A DNA stretch of 64,000 nucleotides, taken from Acidobacteriota bacterium. GTDB lineage: Bacteria; Acidobacteriota; Blastocatellia; Chloracidobacteriales; Chloracidobacteriaceae. The position numbers and the translations under genes were made by a program. Location of the stretch: contig JACQXX010000136.1 in assembly GCA_016208495.1 (NCBI GenBank), forward strand, positions 17,309 to 81,308, given 5' to 3'. A model generated the notes under the pieces. It was not told where the DNA came from. It worked only from the letters and a program-made list of their open reading frames with translations, and made no database searches. Position 1 is the first letter of the stretch, and every line of letters starts with the position of its first letter. This document shows positions 27,285-35,276 of this stretch, one piece after another.

Positions 27285-27485
27285 GAATAAAGTCAGTACC
27301 ACCTGCGTGAGCGGGTGGGTTTGTTTCGGAATGAAAAGGTGCAGCGAGCACAACTGAGGAATGTTGCATCCGCACGATGGTGTGAGTGACTCAAATCCTG
27401 AAAAAGTTGCAAAGGTAAGATGAATGATTTGTTAAAATATTGAAAAGAAACCCACCTGCTCACGCAGGTGGTACTGACTTTATTC
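27285..27485. mobile_element. 201-bp MITE with 38-bp terminal inverted repeats
   Basis: The left end (27285-27322) and right end (27448-27485) are inverted copies differing at one base. Each begins GAATAAAGTCAGTACCACCT and contains its own hairpin (CCACCTGC...GCAGGTGG). The ~125-bp interior has no ORF. The right end includes the stop codon of the crotonase-like gene; the left end lies 25 bp from the VWFA start codon and just upstream of its ribosome binding site. Both termini are preceded by GAATGA/GAAGAA-like sequence, so a target duplication cannot be defined. Confidence 0.85.
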
Positions 27486-28061
27486 ATTCTTCATTTGAAA
27501 GTGGGGGTGGCGTTTCTCCAGAAAAGCTTTGATGCCTTCGGCAGCATCTGGGAGCGCAAATGCCAGGGCGAACCCATACCGCTCAGCGGCTTCAGCGGCT
27601 GACTGGCTGGCTGAGCGTTGGAGGTGCACCATTTCAAAGGCCAGTTCCCGTGATTGTGGGCTCAGCACGAGCACCTGATTGATCCAGGTTTCAAAAGTTT
27701 CAGCGGACATCACACCATCAATTAACCGGGCTTGAAAGGCTTCTTCGGCGCTCAGTTCGACTCCGGTGAGCAGGTACTCCAATGCTCGATGCGGTCCGAC
27801 CCGCCGCACCAGTGGGCCTACGATTGGGACGGATGGCGGACCAGTCAGGCGGGAAAAATGAACTCTGCAGCTCGGGCTTGCCAAAAGCACGGCTGCAGAG
27901 AGGACTTCAGGAAAATTTACCAGATTGAGGGGGTGCTCAAGCCAGACGAGAGCGCTTTGAAACCCAGGAGAAGAAGAGAGTTGGAAGGGTTGAACGGCGC
28001 AATAGGGCGTTGGTTCACCTTTTTTCTCCTGGAGATCAGCCAGATGGACTGTATGTTTCAC
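27480..28061 (-). CDS. Short, degenerate crotonase (enoyl-CoA hydratase)-like protein
   Basis: The product is 193 residues against ~255 for the family. The C-terminal half is recognisable: GPHRALEYLLTGVELSAEEAFQARLIDGV and a final EGIKAFLEKRHPHF. The N-terminal half lacks the usual oxyanion-hole GG(G/A) pattern, so normal CoA catalysis is doubtful. It starts with GTG overlapping the stop of the PilP-like gene (GTGA, 4 bp), which implies translational coupling. Its stop codon lies inside a MITE end. It may be a decaying or repurposed crotonase. Confidence 0.72.
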   Translation of the reverse strand: MKHTVHLADLQEKKGEPTPYCAVQPFQLSSSPGFQSALVWLEHPLNLVNFPEVLSAAVLLASPSCRVHFSRLTGPPSVPIVGPLVRRVGPHRALEYLLTGVELSAEEAFQARLIDGVMSAETFETWINQVLVLSPQSRELAFEMVHLQRSASQSAAEAAERYGFALAFALPDAAEGIKAFLEKRHPHFQMKNE

Positions 28062-28600
28062 TGGGCGTCGCCTTCCTCCGACTTCGAAGCATTAATGGCC
28101 TGACGGTAGTATTTTTCAACCAGTTTTTTGCCTTGACGAAAAACCACCCGATCTGACTGAATGGCCTCAACTTCTCCGTTATAGAGCTTCATTCCTTTCC
28201 GGACAATCACCGTGCTGCCGTCTTCGGTCCGAAGAAAAGCGGACCTGGTGCCTGAGAGACCGACTACGGTAACGCCTTCAACCACATACGGGCGGCTTTC
28301 CTCGCGTGGGCCTTTCCCGCTGTTTGCCAGACGGCGATATGCTTCGACCCGTTGTTCCACTGGCGGATACCCAGGAATGCGTTGAATCGCCGGTGGCTTT
28401 GGGGGTTCATCTTTGGGTGGGGTTTGAGCCCCGGTTTTGTCATCTTTATTGGTTTGGGTTGTCGTGGGCGGGTTTTGAACCGGCATTCCCTGTACCGGGT
28501 GGATTGTCCCAGTCACCAGAATGAAAAAACCGAATGTAAAACCGGTGATACCTGGGATCAGGCAAGCGGAAGCAAAGATGGTTGACCAAAAACGTTTCAT
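28058..28600 (-). CDS. PilP/GspC-like periplasmic protein
   Basis: The product is 180 residues. An N-terminal membrane segment (STIFASACLIPGITGFTFGFFILV) is followed by a Pro/Thr/Lys-rich linker and then a small beta domain: VVGLSGTRSAFLRTEDGSTVIVRKG, LYNGEVEAIQSDRVVFRQGKK. This resembles the homology region of PilP and GspC, which connects inner-membrane pilus or secretion parts to the secretin. The secretin at 35575 and PilM-like gene at 32953 are on the same strand nearby, so it may belong to that machine. The ATG at 28600 has GGAG about 8 nt upstream. The assignment rests on weak fold-level similarity. Confidence 0.6.
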   Translation of the reverse strand: MKRFWSTIFASACLIPGITGFTFGFFILVTGTIHPVQGMPVQNPPTTTQTNKDDKTGAQTPPKDEPPKPPAIQRIPGYPPVEQRVEAYRRLANSGKGPREESRPYVVEGVTVVGLSGTRSAFLRTEDGSTVIVRKGMKLYNGEVEAIQSDRVVFRQGKKLVEKYYRQAINASKSEEGDAQ

Positions 28601-28623
28601 GGGAAGACTCCACAAGGAATTGA

Positions 28624-29143
28624 TATAGCTTTTCAGATAAATATTTCCTCCGTCCGCATTTCATTGGAATCTCAGAAATTAGGGACCCAGAAGAAAATAA
28701 AATCCCACTGAAATCGGGTTCAGGGTTCAGGGTTCAGGGTTCAGGGTTCCTAATCCCCCCGGATGTTGTGGGGTAAGCTCAAAAATGAATCCAAAAGCCC
28801 TAAAAATGGCCTGTTTTGAGCTGTTTTACCTGTCACCCACAAAAATGTGGTTTAGCTAAGTCCTTTGTTTTCAACATAAGACTAATCACCCCACAAAATC
28901 CGGGGGGATTAGCAGGGTTCAGGGTTCAGGGTTTCGGCGATGAAGCAACTGATCCGACGCACGATGAAGACTGGGGAACTGGCGGGTACCATTCAACGTG
29001 GACTATTTGGCCCTGAACCCCGAACCCCGAACCCTGAACCCTGATGGTATGATATTTCCATCCGACTCCCTTATTGAAAAATTTGGATTTATTTTCTGTG
29101 TATTCCGTGTATTCCGTGGTTTCTTGTTCTGAAAATCTATAGT
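28624..29143 (+). repeat. Nested composite repeat: outer TATAG family, inner heptamer element, inserted MITE
   Basis: The outer ends are TATAGCTTTTCAGATAA at 28624 and its inverse TTCTGAAAATCTATAG at 29128-29143. Inside is the composite also seen at 2684-2922: border (28678), GGTTCAG heptamers, peptide-like segment (28933-29010), AACCCTG heptamers and border (29043-29072). A 163-bp MITE interrupts the heptamers at 28750-28912. This fills most of the 715-bp gap between the PilP-like gene and ubiX. The last 170 bp before ubiX show no clear feature beyond its start region. Confidence 0.82.
28750..28912. mobile_element. 163-bp MITE with 24-bp terminal inverted repeats
   Basis: The left end (28750-28773, CTAATCCCCCCGGATGTTGT...) and right end (28889-28912) are inverted copies with one mismatch. 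The interior is AT-rich and has no ORF. It splits a heptamer array, and no clear target duplication is visible; the TA near each tip would fit an IS630/Tc1-like element, but this is a guess. No other copy was seen in the window. Confidence 0.85.
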
Positions 29144-29315
29144 TTGAATGCGACAGGAGATTGCCGAATGGTTGGGGTGTTGCCTGGTGACAGAGCCGGG
29201 ATGCGCCAATACAGTGAAGCGACCTTCCAAAATACTATTCGTTCCCTTTAGAATTTGGCAAACATCCCCACGGTTTCCTCTCAAAAACATAGGGTTTTAG
29301 AAAGCAGGTAAAAGC

Positions 29316-29921
29316 GTGAAAGATATTATTGTCGCTGTAACCGGCGCCAGTGGCGCGGTTTATGCCCAGCGGTTACTGCATTTGTTGGAAGAAAGTCCGG
29401 AAGTGCGACGAATCCACCTGATTTTGACAGCTTATGGCTTGATTGTCTTGCGTGAAGAACTGGATCTGGATATTTCCGGCGTGAAGGCCGCCGACGTGGA
29501 AACGCTGCTTGGACGCCCGTCCGACAAAATACAGTTGCATCCAGCCAAAGACGTTGGTGCCAGTATTGCCAGTGGCTCCTACCGCACCGACGGGATGGTG
29601 ATTCTTCCCTGCAGTATGGGGAGTCTGGGCTATATTGCCAATGGGATTGCGCGTGACCTGGTTCACCGGGCAGCCGATGTGACCCTCAAGGAGCACCGAA
29701 AACTGATTTTGGTCCCGCGTGAGTCACCCTATAATGCCATTCACCTGGAAAATATGCTCAAACTACAGCGAGCTGGGGCGATGATTGTACCGGCATCGCC
29801 TGGGTTTTATCATCGCCCGAAAACGATTGTTGAATTAGTTGATCATTTTGTCTATCGCATTTTGGACCATCTCGATATTTCGCACACGGCGGATACTGTC
29901 TGGCAGGGGCGTCGCACCTGA
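29316..29921 (+). CDS. ubiX: UbiX-family flavin prenyltransferase
   Basis: The product is 201 residues. It shows the UbiX signatures VTGASGAVYAQRLL at the N-terminus, ILPCSMGSLGYIANGIARDL and ILVPRESPYNAIHLENMLKL. The enzyme makes prenylated FMN, the cofactor of UbiD-type decarboxylases; no ubiD lies in the window. Translation starts at GTG (29316) with GCAGGTAAAA upstream. The next gene starts 33 bp after the stop on the same strand. Confidence 0.94.
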   Translation: MKDIIVAVTGASGAVYAQRLLHLLEESPEVRRIHLILTAYGLIVLREELDLDISGVKAADVETLLGRPSDKIQLHPAKDVGASIASGSYRTDGMVILPCSMGSLGYIANGIARDLVHRAADVTLKEHRKLILVPRESPYNAIHLENMLKLQRAGAMIVPASPGFYHRPKTIVELVDHFVYRILDHLDISHTADTVWQGRRT

Positions 29922-29954
29922 GGACCTGAAACCGTGACACAGGGGTAGGGAACT

Positions 29955-30824
29955 ATGACTGATGAACTGGTGTCGAATGAAGACGCTATCCGGGAAACGA
30001 TTTCGGAGGTTTCAGCCGAAGTTTTGGCCAGCAAGCAAATGATGCTGGCTCAGTTGGACTTGCTTCGACGCATGCAACGTGCCCGGAGCACGGTGTTTGA
30101 TGACCGCCGGGACCTGGTTTTTGATGTGGTCGAAGATGTGCTCCATGCCCTCCTCGATAACGAAGAGACCAGCGAGGAGGAATTGCACATCCTTGCCCGG
30201 CGCCGTGATGTAAGCTTTGAACTTCTGCGGCGGATGGCGGGTGACCAACGTGTCGCCAGAAGCCATGTCCTGCGGCGGGTTCTGGTGCTCAATCCAAAAT
30301 TGCCGGCTTCGGCTGGATTACGTCTGGTGGGACAGCTTTATTTGTTTGATCTGGTATTTGTCCTGACAACCCCAGCCCTGCCCATGGAAGTCAAAACCGC
30401 AGCCGAAAACCTGATTTTGCAGCAGTATGCCGGCATTGCTCTGGGGCAAAAAATCACCATGGCCCGACGCATCAACGGTACTCGACTGATTCCGCATATG
30501 TTGAATGACCCCAGTCAGGAAGTAGTGCGGGCTGCCCTCGACAACCCGTTTTTGAATGAAAACATTGTGGCCAATGCCGTGCGCAAAGCAACCCACAGTC
30601 ACGTTGTGTCGCTCATTGCTGATAGCCCGAAATGGTCGGTTCGCAAATATGTCAAACAGGCCCTGTTGCGAAGCCGGTATTTGTCACCTGGACGTGCCAC
30701 CACATTGATTCAGACGTTGAATACCCTCGAACTTCGGGAATTGCAGGCTGACTCAACCGTTTCGATGCCCATCCGAACCTTGATTTCCCAGATTTCAGCC
30801 CGATTGCACTCAAAACGTGGATAA
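29955..30824 (+). CDS. Uncharacterised helical-repeat protein
   Basis: The product is 289 residues, almost entirely alpha-helical by composition. It has HEAT- or DUF2336-like repeats, for example LHILARRRDVSFELLRRMAGDQRVARSHVLRRVLVLNP and PHMLNDPSQEVVRAALDNPFLNENIV, where short helical pairs carry conserved Pro and Asn. No catalytic motif or signal peptide was seen. Such proteins usually serve as binding scaffolds. It is probably co-transcribed with ubiX, 33 bp upstream, but no functional link is known. Confidence 0.75.
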   Translation: MTDELVSNEDAIRETISEVSAEVLASKQMMLAQLDLLRRMQRARSTVFDDRRDLVFDVVEDVLHALLDNEETSEEELHILARRRDVSFELLRRMAGDQRVARSHVLRRVLVLNPKLPASAGLRLVGQLYLFDLVFVLTTPALPMEVKTAAENLILQQYAGIALGQKITMARRINGTRLIPHMLNDPSQEVVRAALDNPFLNENIVANAVRKATHSHVVSLIADSPKWSVRKYVKQALLRSRYLSPGRATTLIQTLNTLELRELQADSTVSMPIRTLISQISARLHSKRG

Positions 30825-30924
30825 AAATTTTCAGCGCAAAAAACCACGAAACACACCAAACACACGAAAATAGACCTTTTCTTTTCACGCCTGCATTCCA
30901 GGAAAGATTGGCTGACAGTTTCAC

Positions 30925-32652
30925 ATGAAAAAAATATTGACTTTGTTTTGTATCTGGTTGGCGTTCGGTAACCTGGTATCCGGATCGGTTCCAGGGGAGA
31001 CTTCGCCACAATCAGCCGATGTCAAAAAAAGCGTCGTGCTCCAGGCATTGGAAGACGAACTTCAACGATCCTTCAAAATTCTTACCCAGAAAGGCGATCC
31101 CCCGCCGTACTTTGTGAGCTACGCGGCCTCAGATATTCATCGGGTTGAGATTACGGCCTCGCTTGGAGCTTTGCAGAATTCACAGAATTCACGCTATCGC
31201 CTGCTGGATGTGGATGTTCGAGTTGGTGGGTATGGCCTGGATAGCAGCCATCAGATCCGGGGTGAAAATGCCTTTTTTTCGTCGCGGGTGTATTCGCCGG
31301 CGAGTTATTTACCGGTTGAAGATGACCCGGATGCCATCAAGAGTGCTCTGTGGCTTCAAACGGACAAACGGTATCGCGAGGCAGTGGAAGCTCTGATCAA
31401 AATCAAAGCCAATCGGGCGATCAAAGTTCAGGAAGAAGACCTCTCGGCTGATTTTTCAAAGGAAACGCCTCAGGTTGCCGTTCAGCCGTTGGTGTCATTT
31501 GACGTTGATACTGCTGCCTGGGAGAGAAAAGCGCGTGAGTATTCGGCCCTGTTTGCCAAATATCCTGAAATTTTGCAGGGCGCCGTGACCTTTTATGCCG
31601 AGGCGTCAAACAAATATCTGGTCACGAGCGAAGGGGCTTCGCTGCAGCACGGGCGAATTTTTAGCCGACTTGGATTTTATGCCCAGACCAAGGCTGATGA
31701 CGGAATGAATTTGTACCGGTATGAGGCTTTCGATACGCAATCGCTGGATCGGCTTCCGGATGAAGCAACTGTTCTCCGGGTGATTGAGAAAATGTCCAAA
31801 GACCTGCTGGCGTTGCGGAATGCACCCGTGGTTGAACCCTATACCGGGCCGGCAATTTTGTCTGGACGCGCCAGCGGGGTCTTTTTCCACGAAATCTTTG
31901 GTCATCGAATCGAAGGCCATCGCCAAAAAGACGAAGACAGCGGCCAGACCTTTACCAAACGCGTCAATCAATCAGTTTTGCCGGGTTTTCTTTCGGTCTT
32001 TGATGACCCGACATTGAAGGCGCAGAACAACATTGATTTGAATGGCTATTATGACTTTGATGATGAAGGGGTAAAGGCCCAGCGGGTGCCAATTGTTGAA
32101 CAGGGAATCCTGAAAAACTTTTTGCTTTCGCGTTCCCCAATTCAAGGGTTTACTCAATCCAACGGACACGGACGCAAATCTCCTGGATTTGCTCCGGTTG
32201 GGCGTCAGGGCAACCTGATTGTGCAGACCAGCAAGCCGGTTTCTGAAGCAAAACTCCGCGACATGTTGATTTCTGAATGTAAAAAACAAAAAAAGCCGTT
32301 TGGGTTGATCTTTGAAGATATTTCCGGCGGGTTTACTTTTACCCAACGCGACACACCTCAGGCGTTTCAAGTGACGCCAATTATGGTGTACCGGGTTTAT
32401 ACCAATGGGCGGCCAGATGAACTGGTGCGTGGCGTTGATTTGATTGGAACGCCCCTCACTTCATTTAGCAAGATCATTGCCGGGAGCGATAAAGTTGAAG
32501 TGTTTAACGGGATGTGCGGGGCCGAATCCGGCTGGGTCCCAGTGTCAGCGATTTCACCCAGTCTTTTAACCTCTCAGATTGAAGTGCAGAAGAAGGAAAA
32601 ATCCTCAGAACGACTGCCGATTCTGCCATCACCCCGTGAAGTGGCAAAGTGA
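30925..32652 (+). CDS. TldD/PmbA-family metallopeptidase, exported
   Basis: The product is 575 residues. A signal peptide (ILTLFCIWLAFGNLVSGS) opens it, unlike E. coli TldD which is cytoplasmic. The metal-binding HExxxH motif is HEIFGHRIEGH starting near 322. TldD-like blocks follow: TNGHGRKSPG-like, GNLIVQTSKP, and GGFTFTQRDTPQAF near the C-terminus. Family members cleave peptides, for example in microcin maturation. No PmbA partner is adjacent. The stop codon TGA is the first part of a GTGACAAG repeat block, so the gene end is fixed by the repeat. Confidence 0.88.
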   Translation: MKKILTLFCIWLAFGNLVSGSVPGETSPQSADVKKSVVLQALEDELQRSFKILTQKGDPPPYFVSYAASDIHRVEITASLGALQNSQNSRYRLLDVDVRVGGYGLDSSHQIRGENAFFSSRVYSPASYLPVEDDPDAIKSALWLQTDKRYREAVEALIKIKANRAIKVQEEDLSADFSKETPQVAVQPLVSFDVDTAAWERKAREYSALFAKYPEILQGAVTFYAEASNKYLVTSEGASLQHGRIFSRLGFYAQTKADDGMNLYRYEAFDTQSLDRLPDEATVLRVIEKMSKDLLALRNAPVVEPYTGPAILSGRASGVFFHEIFGHRIEGHRQKDEDSGQTFTKRVNQSVLPGFLSVFDDPTLKAQNNIDLNGYYDFDDEGVKAQRVPIVEQGILKNFLLSRSPIQGFTQSNGHGRKSPGFAPVGRQGNLIVQTSKPVSEAKLRDMLISECKKQKKPFGLIFEDISGGFTFTQRDTPQAFQVTPIMVYRVYTNGRPDELVRGVDLIGTPLTSFSKIIAGSDKVEVFNGMCGAESGWVPVSAISPSLLTSQIEVQKKEKSSERLPILPSPREVAK

Positions 32653-32949
32653 CAGGGTGACAAGGGGACAAGGGGACAAGGCATAAGCGCCAGGATAAGG
32701 ATTTCAGGCCTGGAGGGTCGTCGTGTAATAGCCGTGGTGCGAAGCCCACGGTCACGGTCAGGACGAAACCCCAACCCAACAAGAACGTCATTCAATACCA
32801 ACGGAAAAGGCACGGGCTTTCTTATCCTGGTGCTTATGGGGTGACGGGGTGACAATGTGACAGGATGACAGGGGGACAAGGTGACAATTGTCATTTGGTC
32901 ACCTTGTCACCTTGTCATTTGTCACCTTGTCATTTGTCACCTTGTCATT
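32650..32949. repeat. GTGACAAG/CTTGTCAC armed element with TAGCCGTGG core
   Basis: The left arm of GTGACAAGG-type octamers (32650-32681) is followed by a ~95-bp block containing the hairpin AGCCGTGGTGCGAAGCCCAC (also at 59620), then a second inverted pair: GTGACAGG repeats (32841-32885) facing TTGTCACC repeats (32886-32949). It fills the entire 300-bp gap between the convergent TldD-like and PilM-like genes. The last pair could form a very long hairpin in either transcript. Confidence 0.85.
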
Positions 32950-32952
32950 TCA

Positions 32953-33933
32953 TCACGCTGGCAATGACAGGGAAGCCAGTCCGGCAGCCGCCGCAATGTG
33001 GGCAAAATCGGTCATGAGGCTGGCAACGGGAAGGCCGAGTGTGTCAGAGGACACCATGACCGGCGAGACTCCAAAAACTTCCTGCACACAATCACGAATG
33101 GTTTTGGTATGTGACTGGTCGCCCAGGGCCAGGACTTCAAACACGGTGGAATCCAGTGGATTGTCAGCCATGGTGACACCAGGGATAATTTCCCCAGCAC
33201 GATCCCGGTAAAAGAGCAACAGGCGGAGCAACGTATCGCCAAATTCGGATTCGTCAAAAGTCTGGGTTCGGAGCAGCACTGGATCCTGGTCATGCAGGAT
33301 CAAGACCGTCATTTCGTTCGGGGTTGAACTGAGTAAAATTTGATTTGGCAAGGCGTTGGGCCGGTTTAACCAGACTGCTTCAGCCAACGAGGTGGGCCAG
33401 ATCAAGCCGACATGCCACCCCAGTTCATCAAACAGGCGCTCATATTCCCTCATTACTGCTTCAACCGCGACACTGACCAGAAAGCGTTTTTGTCCAGCGA
33501 CTGGCGAAAGCGGCGAATGCGATACCCGAAGCTTATCAATTGGTTCCCCCACCAGTCGTTCGATTCGAAGCACCAGCATGTCTTCAATGACATCGGGTTC
33601 ATTGGTGACACTGGTGTGTAATGAAATGATGTGTGGTCGGGTGACTTCATCCGGAAGGGTTACCGCCCACAGCTTTTCACGACCTAATCCAATTCCTTTT
33701 CCAAGTGAAAAGATGGCATCCGCCAGAGCTGACACATTCGGGATATTGATCCCGCTAAATGATGGGCGGAATAAATCAGAATGGATTGGAAGGGCGGCGC
33801 TTCGCTCAATGTGGCGATGGCCGTGATGTCGTAAAACCTGGGCTATCGAAATGTGAGATGTGGCGAACGCACAGGCATGATGAGGCAAATTGGGGGCGCT
33901 AAGCGTCTTGAGTGCGCGCTGTAACAAGTTCAT
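32953..33933 (-). CDS. PilM/GspL-like actin-fold pilus assembly protein
   Basis: The product is 326 residues and lacks membrane segments. It has an actin-like layout: an N-terminal FATSHISIAQVL region, LPDEVTRPHI, ERLVGEPIDKLRVSHSPL, and a C-terminal FAHIAAAAGLASL typical of the PilM/GspL end. PilM binds the PilN tail and links the cytoplasmic ATPase to the inner-membrane complex. It is the last gene of the minus-strand secretion cluster. No PilN or PilO homologue was found in the window. Similarity is moderate, so GspL-like is an equally good label. Confidence 0.68.
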   Translation of the reverse strand: MNLLQRALKTLSAPNLPHHACAFATSHISIAQVLRHHGHRHIERSAALPIHSDLFRPSFSGINIPNVSALADAIFSLGKGIGLGREKLWAVTLPDEVTRPHIISLHTSVTNEPDVIEDMLVLRIERLVGEPIDKLRVSHSPLSPVAGQKRFLVSVAVEAVMREYERLFDELGWHVGLIWPTSLAEAVWLNRPNALPNQILLSSTPNEMTVLILHDQDPVLLRTQTFDESEFGDTLLRLLLFYRDRAGEIIPGVTMADNPLDSTVFEVLALGDQSHTKTIRDCVQEVFGVSPVMVSSDTLGLPVASLMTDFAHIAAAAGLASLSLPA

Positions 33934-33956
33934 TGGCGTGATTGGTCGTGAAGTTG

Positions 33957-34083
33957 ATATAGAATTTCAGATAAGGAAACCACGAAATACACGAAATACA
34001 CAAAAAACAAATCCAAATATTTCAATGGTTTCTGAGCTTGATTGCTGAAAACACCACAAAAATGTTTATCTGAAAACCTATGG
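33957..34083. repeat. TATAG...CTATG inverted-end repeat, CACGAAATACACG family
   Basis: The left end TATAGAATTTCAGATAAGG and right end TTTATCTGAAAACCTATG are inverted relatives. Inside is AAACCACGAAATACACGAA and TTTCAATGGTTTCTGAG, as in the copies at 24391 and 25349. Here both terminal repeats are intact, so this copy best defines the family's ends (about 127 bp). It lies upstream of the PilM-like gene. Confidence 0.8.
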
Positions 34084-34154
34084 TAGAGAGAAGGAAGGCC
34101 AGCCGATGCGCGCTGGCCCAGGCAGTGTGGAAATGGAGTTTGAGTGACTGGTCG

Positions 34155-34589
34155 CTACCACTCGGTATACGGAGTTCCTTCCGTCGAAGTCCCCTCGGCC
34201 CCGCTGAAAACATCCCGGATGCCAATTTTCCCGTCGCGTGAGGAGGCTTCTTCTTCTAACTTCACCGTCCAGGTATCATTGCGTCCAGTAATTGGATCAA
34301 TTGGGACTTCCCGAATATATTTCGCTGTGACCAGATCCTGCAGCGTGGATGGTGCCGCTTCTTTATGATTGGTGTATTTGTCAATGCTATCCCGGAGTTT
34401 AAAGAGCGTGTCGTGCAGGACGGTTTCTTTTGCGCGGAGAATGAGTGACTGGTAAACCGGTACAGCAATCGCGGCCAGAATCATCATCAGTGAGATGGTG
34501 ATGGTGAGTTCAAGCAAGGTAAACCCACGCGCGCGGCCACGGGTCGAAGACTGGCGAACATTGGAATTGAAAAATGGTTGAATACCCAT
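34155..34589 (-). CDS. Type II secretion/type IV pilus pseudopilin (GspG-like)
   Basis: The product is 144 residues. A short basic leader (STRGRARG) is followed by the prepilin site G^FTLLELTI with the conserved Glu at +5, then a hydrophobic stretch (TISLMMILAAIAVPVY). The C-terminal part has YIREVPIDPITGRNDTW, a GspG-like motif that positions the calcium loop. A prepilin peptidase would process it; none lies here. The ATG at 34589 has AGGA close upstream. Its neighbour 66 bp upstream is a second pseudopilin. Confidence 0.88.
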   Translation of the reverse strand: MGIQPFFNSNVRQSSTRGRARGFTLLELTITISLMMILAAIAVPVYQSLILRAKETVLHDTLFKLRDSIDKYTNHKEAAPSTLQDLVTAKYIREVPIDPITGRNDTWTVKLEEEASSRDGKIGIRDVFSGAEGTSTEGTPYTEW

Positions 34590-34655
34590 AAATCCTATCA
34601 AATCAAAACAATAAATCGAACGTTGGTCAATGTTGCATCACCGCCGATGTGAAAT

Positions 34656-35174
34656 TCACCAGGTTTTATATTTGGTCCCATCCATCGCGGTTCCCTCTGA
34701 AAGCGAATAGACATCAAACACATCATCCCCATTTGTCGAATAATCATCCGGTTCGTCGGTTGATGAGCGGATTCCCCATTCGGCGGTTCCAGTCATTGGG
34801 TCAATTGGCAGCCGGCGCAAGTGGTACACCTTTTTATCGTTGACCTGTCCGGCTGGGATAAACCCTTCATAGAGAATATTCAGCTTTTTCGGAAATCCAG
34901 ACGGGGTTCGATCTTCAATTGGAATGCGTTGTCCTTGAAACAAGACGTATTCGATCCGATTAAAGCGGTCAATTGATTCGCGGAGTTCTCTCAGCGCCCG
35001 TCGCAATTCAACTTCCCGCCGGCTTTTGACCGTGTTGGCTGTCATTGGGAGAACCGCCGCCGTCAATATCGCCAGAATTGCCAGGGTGATCACCAGTTCC
35101 AGTAAACTGGTACCACTCTGAAGAAGGCTGGCTCGTTGACGTGGACGAGAGAAAAGATGGTTTCGGTCTTGCAT
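34656..35174 (-). CDS. Second GspG-like pseudopilin
   Basis: The product is 172 residues. The prepilin-type site is G^TSLLELVITLAILAILTAAVLP; residue +1 is Thr where Phe or Met is usual, which may affect methylation. The globular part contains LRRLPIDPMTGTAEWGI, the same motif as in the neighbouring pseudopilin, so the pair probably arose by duplication. The start at ATG 35174 gives a ~32-residue leader, which is long; starts further upstream are less likely. It lies between the other pseudopilin and the secretin. Confidence 0.83.
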   Translation of the reverse strand: MQDRNHLFSRPRQRASLLQSGTSLLELVITLAILAILTAAVLPMTANTVKSRREVELRRALRELRESIDRFNRIEYVLFQGQRIPIEDRTPSGFPKKLNILYEGFIPAGQVNDKKVYHLRRLPIDPMTGTAEWGIRSSTDEPDDYSTNGDDVFDVYSLSEGTAMDGTKYKTW

Positions 35175-35276
35175 ATTCGATTTCTGGGCCTGGTGTTTGA
35201 ACGAGTGGGGGAAAGAATTTCCCCCGGTTGTACTCACGATGGTCTGGTAGACTGGTTCCAAATTCTTATAGTTTGT

